Positions 57,917-64,000 of a DNA stretch of 64,000 bases are shown one piece after another. The notes below the pieces were generated by a model that was given only the letters and a program-made list of their open reading frames with translations, made no database searches and was not told the origin of the DNA. Position 1 is the stretch's first letter. Every line of letters starts with the position of its first letter. The position numbers and the translations under genes are program-made. Source of the DNA: Monodelphis domestica (Eukaryota; Chordata; Mammalia; Didelphimorphia; Didelphidae); assembly GCF_027887165.1 (NCBI RefSeq), contig NC_077230.1, positions 265,055,943-265,119,942 on the forward strand, written 5' to 3'.

Positions 57917-58338
57917 ATCATGGATATTTTTCCTGGCACTGATATAATTATATTAGCTAGCAAATGACTATTTTTTTAGGCTAGGAAAATACTAGGCTAG
58001 CCTTGTTGAATAGCGCTTTTGAAAAATGTCAAGTAACAATCCTTTATATCGAGTTGAACTAAAATCCAATAGATTGTGAAAATGTGACACATTTTTGAAG
58101 TAGTTAAATTATATGGCAGGATTAAGTAGATTGTGGAAATAGACAGAATTAATTTCTTTTTAGAGGAGAGATTAAAGATTAAACAGGTTGATTATTTTCA
58201 AGTTGTGAGAGAAAAGATATCTTTCCTCTATTTCCTATCATCACTTTACTGTCATCCACTTAAAAACTTAAATCACCTCATATAATTTGATAAAGCTTTA
58301 TCAATCAAGAGTCTAAAAAACTGAAATAGGCACCACCA
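57917..58338. other. No recognised feature
   Basis: AT-rich sequence with nothing recognised. Confidence 0.5.
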
Positions 58339-59815
58339 TTTTTTTTTCCTTTAGAAAGAAAACGTTTTATTGTGGAATATAATGTAACAGTGAAAAAAAT
58401 ACTAGCACAGTTCAGTGGGCACCCTACACAACAACAGATCTGAGTAATATATTAAAAAACACCTGCTCACAAAGACCTACTGGAGAATATATGTCTCTTC
58501 AATGCTCTGGAAAGTTCCCAGCAACTCTCATGAAGGATGCATGGTTCATTTAGAGATAGAGACCCTCTGGGGAGCCTTCTTGTTTCTTACAAAGTGCATT
58601 TTCTCTAGATTTTTTAAAGTCTTCATTTGTTATTGTCATTCTCTTTTCTCTTAGGACCAGCCTCTGTACAAATTCCAATGAGTTCTTCTCCAAATAAGTT
58701 ATCTTTAGCCATGATCAAATCCTCTGCCGAAGTCATTATGCTTGTATGACCCTGAAAAACTTTCTTGGTCTTTATGTCTCCTAGCAGGATCTCAAACTTT
58801 TGGTCAATCTATCCTGATCTGATTAGTGTTTGATCCAAAGTTTCTATTTGGCTTGTGGCCATAATCCCTTTTCACATCTCCTCTAGAATCAAACCCATCC
58901 AACTGGTTCAACAGTTCCAGTATTCACTGAATTCCTCTTTCTCCACCTGAAATTGAGTCACACCTTTTGGTCCCAAAGACATCAATTTCATCAGTGAAAA
59001 CAATCAATGGAGTGTTTTCCTCAGCTGCTCGGAACAATTGTTGAACAAGTTTAGGTCCATCTCCTATGTACTTCTGTATAAATTCAGAACTAACAACTCT
59101 GAGGAAGGGTGCTGAGGTTTTGGTTTGTTATATAGCTTTAGCTAGCAAAGTTTTGCTTGTGCTAGGTGGGCCATAGTGAATGATTCCTTTAGATGATTTA
59201 ATACACATTTCTTCATATTACTCAGGATGAGTGAGAGGAATCCCCACAGATTCCTTAATTTCTTGAATCTGGTTATCGAATCCCCCAATATCAATCAGCA
59301 TATGTTTCCTGAGGGGCCTTCTCTACTTTCATTAACATAACAAGGGGATCTGTGTCATCCATCAGAACTCCTATTACAGCATGAACCTTGCGGTTGAGGA
59401 GGATAGAACATGGTGGTTCTAGAAGATCCTTGTACACAAGTATCAGAATACTGACAAAATGCTCTGATTCCACTGAAGTTGACACAATGGTGTGATTATC
59501 ATCAACAATCTCAGATTGTTCTTCCTCTTGCTTTTCTTGCAGTGGTTTCATTTGTTTTTAACTTCTGATGACCTCTTCTTCCATGAGAAGAAAATCTTTT
59601 AATTGTCTCCAGTTCAAACAATTTTAGTCCGCACCAAGTGTGAAGCATTGCCATTGGCAATTGTCAGTTACCTGTGGCTGGTGGCTTCTAGTCCCTTTGT
59701 TTCTTCTTTTTTCCCAGCCTTAGTTGGAACTGAAGGTTCAAAATTCTTTCTTGTCTTTGTCATCCTCATACCTTTCTGACATTGGCCTCTGTTTGGAGAT
59801 GGACCACTAATCAAA
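58339..59815 (-). pseudogene. PSMC1: Processed pseudogene of PSMC1 (26S proteasome Rpt2)
   Basis: The minus strand reads through PSMC1 without introns. The parent is an AAA ATPase of the 19S regulatory particle. Recognisable parts, in order, are 'DDKDKK', '[14 protein letters not shown]' joined to '[13 protein letters not shown]' (about 16 residues of the parent are missing at the join), '[15 protein letters not shown]' and '[11 protein letters not shown]' (59291-59551), '[14 protein letters not shown]', a Walker A that reads GPPSTSKT instead of GPPGTGKT (about 59148-59174), 'VFTDEID' for Walker B (about 58978-59034), and the C-terminus '[12 protein letters not shown]' with its stop at 58550-58552. 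A two-base gain after QETYAD and other shifts destroy the frame. A 3' UTR with AATAAA (58366-58371) and an A tract (58339-58347) completes the retrocopy. It is not translatable. Confidence 0.93.
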
Positions 59816-60019
59816 ATTCATTCTCATCATTTTCTTGTTTCCTTCATAAAAGGAGAGATGTTGTTCCTATCTTTACATATGTGAGATGCTTTCATCATTA
59901 AAATTTCTTTGTGGCTCCAAAGGTCAAATGCAGGATCTTTACACTCCCAACTCTCCTATGGTCTCCCTAGGCATTGTCATCTTGAAAAAGTTATTTGGGT
60001 CTCCCTGGTTCTGGTCATC
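59816..60019. other. No recognised feature
   Basis: Flank of the retrocopy. It may include a little PSMC1 5' sequence. No flanking duplication was found by eye. Confidence 0.4.
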
Positions 60020-60225
60020 TTTTTTATACCTTTATCTTCTGTCTTAGAATTGATAATAAGTATTGGTTCCAAGGCAGAAGAGCAGTAAGGGCTAGGCTAT
60101 TGGGGTTATGTGACTTGCCTAGGGTCATACAGCTAGGAAGTATAATGAGTCTGGATTCAAACCCAAGACATCCCACTTTCAGGCCTGGCTTTCTATCCTT
60201 TGAGACATCAACCTGCCCTCCAGTA
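60020..60225 (-). repeat. SINE1-type SINE
   Basis: 'attggttccaaggcagaaga', 'gacttgcctagggtcataca' and 'aggcctggctttctatcc' on the plus strand. The antiparallel frames here (59995-60246 and 60024-60239) are repeat-derived. Confidence 0.88.
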
Positions 60226-60274
60226 TTCACTAGGAACATATCCTAATGTTTGGGAGTGATAAAAGGAGGACCAA

Positions 60275-60345
60275 AGTATGACAGACATTAATTTAACACC
60301 TACTATGTGCCAGGCTCTGTACTAAGCTATAGGGAAACAAAGACA
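60275..60345 (-). repeat. LINE-2 3' terminus
   Basis: 'aacacctactatgtgccagg', 'ctctgtactaagctataggg'. Confidence 0.75.
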
Positions 60346-60439
60346 AGAAATCTGTCCATTCATATGATCCATATTTTGCCATTGCCATCACCACGAGAGG
60401 ATAACGGATTTGTAGCAGAAAGGAATTTCAGTTCCTCTC

Positions 60440-60660
60440 CATTCCACTGAAACAGATAAGAGCCTGAGGCCCAGGAAAAAGAAGTGATTTGCTCACGACT
60501 CCATTAGCAGTAAGCATCAGAAGTCTTCTGATGCCAGAAATAATTATCTTTTGATTGTGCCATACTGACTCCCTAAAACAAGGACCAGAGTTCAGAGGTG
60601 AACTTGTCTAAGGTCACATAAGTAGTTAAGTGCTAGAGTGAGAATTTGAACCCATATCTT
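60440..60660 (-). repeat. MIR-type fragments
   Basis: 'gaaacagataagagcctgag', 'gaagtgatttgctcacgact', and further 'cttgtctaaggtcacataag', 'gagtgagaatttgaaccca'. Two antisense MIR-like pieces in tandem. Confidence 0.6.
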
Positions 60661-61049
60661 ATGGGCTGGATGGTGAGAAGGGAGGAGGGCAAATTGCGAT
60701 TTTCATTGGGCCATCTTGCCTTCATAATACCATCAATCCCTTAAATTTTGACTTTCTTTTGCAGAATTTCTTGCCAGGATTATGGAAGCATTTTTAATGC
60801 CTGAAATGGAAAAATTGGCAATATTGGGCACTGGGAAAAGTTTCATTTTGCTACTTAAAGACTGGAATAGCCCCAGAAATATTAAAAACAGAGAAAGACT
60901 CATCATATTCCATTTAATTTAAATTGCTTCAGAGAAACTTCCTGGCGGAAGAGCCTCAAAGCCTTTAGGAATCAATGCTAAGACTTCACACAGCCCCCTC
61001 TCATTCGTTAGTACAAAACCTTTTACACTATTAGTCAAGAGTCATTACT
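60661..61049. other. No recognised feature
   Basis: Nothing recognised. Confidence 0.5.
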
Positions 61050-61213
61050 AGGGGCAGATAGGTGGTACAATGGAGAGAGCCAGAAATAGAGTCAAGAAGA
61101 CCTGGGTTTAAATCTAGCTTCATACACTTTCTAGCTATGGGACCCTGGACAAGTCTCCTAACTCCAAGTGCCTATCCCTTATCACTTTTCTGTCTTAGAA
61201 TCAATACTTAGTA

Positions 61214-61702
61214 GAAACACAGAAGAAAAACATTTGCTTGGTCACATGGTTTGATGGGGATATGATTGGGCATATAGACTTTAAATGATCATTCTACTAC
61301 AAATATTAATAATATAGAAATAGGTCTCTTTTTTTGTTTTTGAATCCTTACCTTCCATCTTGGAATCAATACTGTGTATTGGTCCCAAGGCAGAAGAGTG
61401 GTAAGGGCTAGGCAATGGGGGTCAAGTGACTTGCCCAGGGTCACACTACTGGGAAGTGTCTGAGTCCAGATTTGAAACCAGGACCTCCCATCTCTGGGCC
61501 TGGCTCTCAATCTGTTGAGCCACCCAGCTGCCCCCTGGAAATAGGTCTTGATCAATGATACATGTAAAATCCAGTTGAATTGCTCATTGGTTATGGGAAA
61601 GGGGAGAGAAGAGGGAAGGGAAAGACTATGAATCATGTAACCACGGCAAAAATTCTAAATTAATTAATTAATTAAATGAAAAACAAAGAAAAATGAAAAT
61701 AA
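61214..61702 (+). repeat. L1 3' UTR fragment, middle layer
   Basis: L1 3' end split at 61327. The right part reads 'gatcaatgatacatgtaaaa', 'gaattgctcattggttatgg', then an A/T-rich tail. A 17-bp duplication, agaatcaatacttagta, lies at 61197-61213 and 61703-61719 in the outer SINE. With the inner SINE and its duplication removed it is only about 270 bp, so the L1 was strongly truncated at its 5' end. Confidence 0.93.
61328..61537 (-). repeat. SINE1-type SINE, inner layer
   Basis: 'ttaccttccatcttggaatc', 'ggggtcaagtgacttgccca', 'ctcaatctgttgagccaccc' on the plus strand. The 11-bp duplication gaaataggtct lies at 61317-61327 and 61538-61548. It is close to the family consensus, in keeping with being the youngest of the three. 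Confidence 0.94.
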
Positions 61703-61745
61703 AGAATCAATACTTAGTATCTAAGATAGAAGTTAAGGGTTAAAA

Positions 61746-62235
61746 AAAAGTCATCACTAGACAAAAAAGTCTTTCTTATTTTTTAGAACAAAGTCTTTGT
61801 CACGTACAGCTCAAGATTTGACCAGTTAGTCAAGGAAGTTTGTCAAGTTAATGAATATCAATTTTCCTTTGGGTGGGGCAGGATTTGTTTGGTTCAAAAC
61901 TTCTTCACCCAAAAAGGTTTGCAGAACCACACCCTGAGTTAGAAAGTCACCGAAAGTCATTCCCTTATCATTATGGGGTAAAAGGAATGGCCAGAGATTA
62001 CCTTGTTCACCCCAACTTCCTCTTATTGTTGTTGTTCAGTAAGTTGTGTCCAATTTTTGAGAGTTTCTAAAGAGATTAATTCAGACTCTTCCCTAGAAGA
62101 TCAAATACTGAAGATGAATTTTAAATCTTTGTCTACTTAAGGAGGAGATGGGACTCATTGGAAAAGACCTTTATGTTGGGAAAGATTGAAGGCAAAAGGA
62201 GAAGGGAATGACAGAGGATAAGATTGATAGTGTCA
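61746..62235. other. Mostly unassigned
   Basis: A short MAR1-like SINE end may lie at 62022-62065 ('gttgttgttcagtaagttgt'). Otherwise nothing recognised. Confidence 0.4.
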
Positions 62236-62352
62236 TGTGTGGAAAGAAAAACTAAAGCAAGTTTTGGACTTTCTGCCAATCAGGTGGAACAACCAGGAGG
62301 TGGAATTTTAGAGAGAAGATACTGACAAGACTGACAGTTGGTGGGAGAAGGG
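62236..62352 (+). mobile_element. ERV LTR start, truncated copy
   Basis: It matches the first about 100 bp of the LTR at 63202 ('aaaactaaagcaagttttg', 'actttctgccaatcaggtgg'), starting TGTGGAAAG, and then diverges. It is probably the remains of the 5' LTR of the same fossil provirus. Confidence 0.65.
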
Positions 62353-63201
62353 TCAACAACACTATTGGACACAAAACACAAAATCATAAACTGACATATT
62401 GGGAGACCTTGTTTAAATAAACAAATGATTGAAATTGTATTTATGCAAAATGTAAATATGTATAAAGTTAGTTCCATAAGGGCTTAGGCAAATAGAAAGA
62501 TCAACAGATATTTCTATTTGACTGACATCTAGATGTGGAACAGTGTATATTATTGTATTATATGTAAATAATCTCTATAAATAATGTATATACTATAATT
62601 AGGTTAGTAACAGTGAGAGAATCTATAAATATTTAGCATAGCATGTATATATGTTGTATATAAGATTAGGCTATAGATTAGACTAGAGACTTAGATAAGA
62701 GTTATAATAAGTAGGGAATAGATTAGGAGTAAGTTAAGTTAAAGCATCGCATAGACAATTATACTTAGAAATAGATTTACGCTGCATTTGTAGATAGTAA
62801 TGTTTTAATTATTTATTTTAAAGCTGATGCTAAAATTGTGTTTAGTGGAAATATATATAGATAAAATAGTTTGCAAATAATAATAGATATATAAAATAGG
62901 GAAACTATTTGTTTTATTTTAACTTAGTAAAAGTAAGTAGTATTAGAACTAAGATTTTTTGTAATGGTTTTGTTCAAATATTTATTGTACTGAATTTATT
63001 GTAAAACCCTAAAACTACCCTTACCCAAACTTTCCTGTATAGAATTCCTTAGAATAGATAAAGTTAGCATAAAATAGTGATAGAGTAATTGAGGGAAGTT
63101 TATTATCTTGGGGAAAGTAGTTAGAAATTAGACTTAATAGATTGGTAACTATAATAAAAGTAAGTGACCTTAGGAAGGTCACAACAAAAAAAGGGGATGA
63201 T
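62353..63201 (+). mobile_element. ERV remnant interior with polypurine tract
   Basis: Very AT-rich sequence with no recognisable gene. Its right end is 'acaaaaaaaggggatgat' (63183-63200), a polypurine tract directly before the LTR, which is where a 3' LTR is primed. Most of a provirus interior is absent. Confidence 0.5.
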
Positions 63202-63790
63202 TGTAGAAAGGAAAACTAAAGCAAGTTTTGTACTTTCTGCCAATCAGGTGGAACAAACAGTAGTTGGAATGTTAGAGAGAAGAAAACTGACAGTTGGTGG
63301 GGGAAGGGGAACTGGGAGTGGCAGTTGGTTTCCTGACACACTCTCTTGGCCCTGGAACTGGAAGGAGCCTCTCTCCCTGTCTCTGGATAGAAGTGCCTCC
63401 ATTCATGATTTTCCCAACTGTGTGCTCTACCTGGATCCCTGTGATTGTGTTAATTGGACAAAAGGAATTAAGGAAAGCAGTTTGGACTCTAAGGCTGGTC
63501 TTTAGGGGCGTCAGCCTGAAGAGACAGGCCCAACCAGCTCTGAAAGTCAGAACTTTTCTTTCTCTTGCTGTCTACTGCTAACATTTTGAACTTAAGAAAA
63601 CTAGCACAGATTAGCATAGACAGGAATAAAGAAACCCTCCATCAGCCTGTGAGGCCTGGCCTTAGCTCAAAAGCAGATAGAGACTCAAGCCTCATCTAGG
63701 GAAATCCCTCTTCCCTGAAACCTCCCCAATCCAAACTTGTTATTAAAATTTATCCTTATTTAAATAACCACAGTCAGATAAGAGGACTAT
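63202..63790 (+). mobile_element. ERV LTR, probably 3' LTR
   Basis: It starts TGTAGAAAGG right after a polypurine tract. It carries AATAAA at 63625-63630, and the right end is not fixed. The 113- and 95-codon frames across it are not genes. The sequence to 64000 is less AT-rich and unassigned. It may be LTR or flank. Confidence 0.6.
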
Positions 63791-64000
63791 CATTTCAGGG
63801 GACATATAGGGAGCTGAAACTCAGGAAAGCCATTCAACTATAAACTGTCCTTATTGGACCCCTGCTGGGCAACTAAGTCTGGGGGGAGGCTTATCCCTCA
63901 GGAGGATCCGTGCTTACCTGCTCTGGGGTATCTGCAACATCAATCTATAGAGAAGATATTCCCTCAGGCTATCATAAGTGGCCCATTTCTTGGGAACCCC
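63791..64000. other. Unassigned window end
   Basis: This may still belong to the LTR element. Nothing specific is recognised. Confidence 0.35.

Larger units (their letters stand above)
61050..61745 (+). repeat. SINE1-type SINE, outer layer of a nest
   Basis: Left part 61050-61213 ('gggcagataggtggtacaat', 'aagaagacctgggtttaaat') and right part 61703-61745 ('atctaagatagaagttaagg' and A tail). An L1 fragment lies between. Confidence 0.88.

Noticed and set aside
61289-61636. 115-codon minus-strand frame
   Set aside because: It is made of SINE and L1 3' UTR sequence.
63164-63581. Overlapping 113- and 95-codon frames at the right end
   Set aside because: They lie across the LTR and have no recognisable motif.
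31600-64000. Exons of C11orf97 or ANKRD49, upstream neighbours of FUT4 in other mammals
   Set aside because: No recognisable coding exon was seen. Small exons could be missed by eye, so this is weak evidence of absence.
1-64000. CRISPR array, operon or bacterial-type system
   Set aside because: The sequence is clearly a vertebrate genome. The regular repeats are microsatellites and interspersed repeats.

Overview
The window looks like nuclear DNA of a marsupial. It is AT-rich and dominated by interspersed repeats. These include many tRNA-derived CORE-SINEs of the MAR1/SINE1/THER1 kind, LINE-1 and L1-lineage elements, old LINE-2 and CR1/L3 copies, an RTE-clade LINE with short repeats sharing its tail, and several retroviral LTRs. 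Family names come from recognising the sequence, not from a library search, so subfamily names are approximate and the species is not fixed.

Only one intact gene is visible: a single-exon alpha-1,3-fucosyltransferase on the minus strand at 29735-31198 that matches FUT4. It lies in the only long GC- and CpG-rich stretch, and the promoter side is at higher coordinates. A second host-derived sequence is a dead processed copy of PSMC1 (26S proteasome ATPase Rpt2) on the minus strand near 58.3-59.8 kb. I found no tRNA, rRNA, CRISPR or other RNA gene, and no exons of the genes that flank FUT4 in other mammals.

Layout. 0.6-2.1 kb: L1-lineage element (minus). 2.1-2.7 kb: L2 split by a SINE. 3.28-4.37 kb: an ERV 5' LTR holding an inverted solo LTR of its own family, then a Lys-type primer-binding site and leader. 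7.6-8.6 kb: another LTR. 10.3-11.4 kb: RTE 3' half. 11.6-15.8 kb: one old minus-strand L2 cut up by two SINEs, an RTE-tail SINE, an LTR that itself holds an LTR, and a fourth LTR. 15.8-29.3 kb: SINE, L1, L2 and CR1/L3 mixture. 29.3-31.6 kb: FUT4. 32-45 kb: L2, SINE clusters and RTE-SINEs. 45-48.9 kb: an LTR-like block and an L1 inserted in an L2. 50.4-57.9 kb: a long minus-strand L1-lineage element holding a younger L1 and a solo LTR, then an L1 5' end on the other strand and a further LTR. 58.3-59.8 kb: PSMC1 pseudogene. 61.0-61.75 kb: a three-layer SINE/L1/SINE nest. 62.2-64.0 kb: LTR sequence preceded by a polypurine tract.

The main value of the window, beyond FUT4, is a readable order of insertion. 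At least five LTR insertions show 4-bp flanking duplications (three perfect, two with one mismatch in the duplication), and the L1-type and SINE insertions show 8-20 bp duplications. Relative ages can therefore be read from who interrupts whom. I did not find a new biological system.
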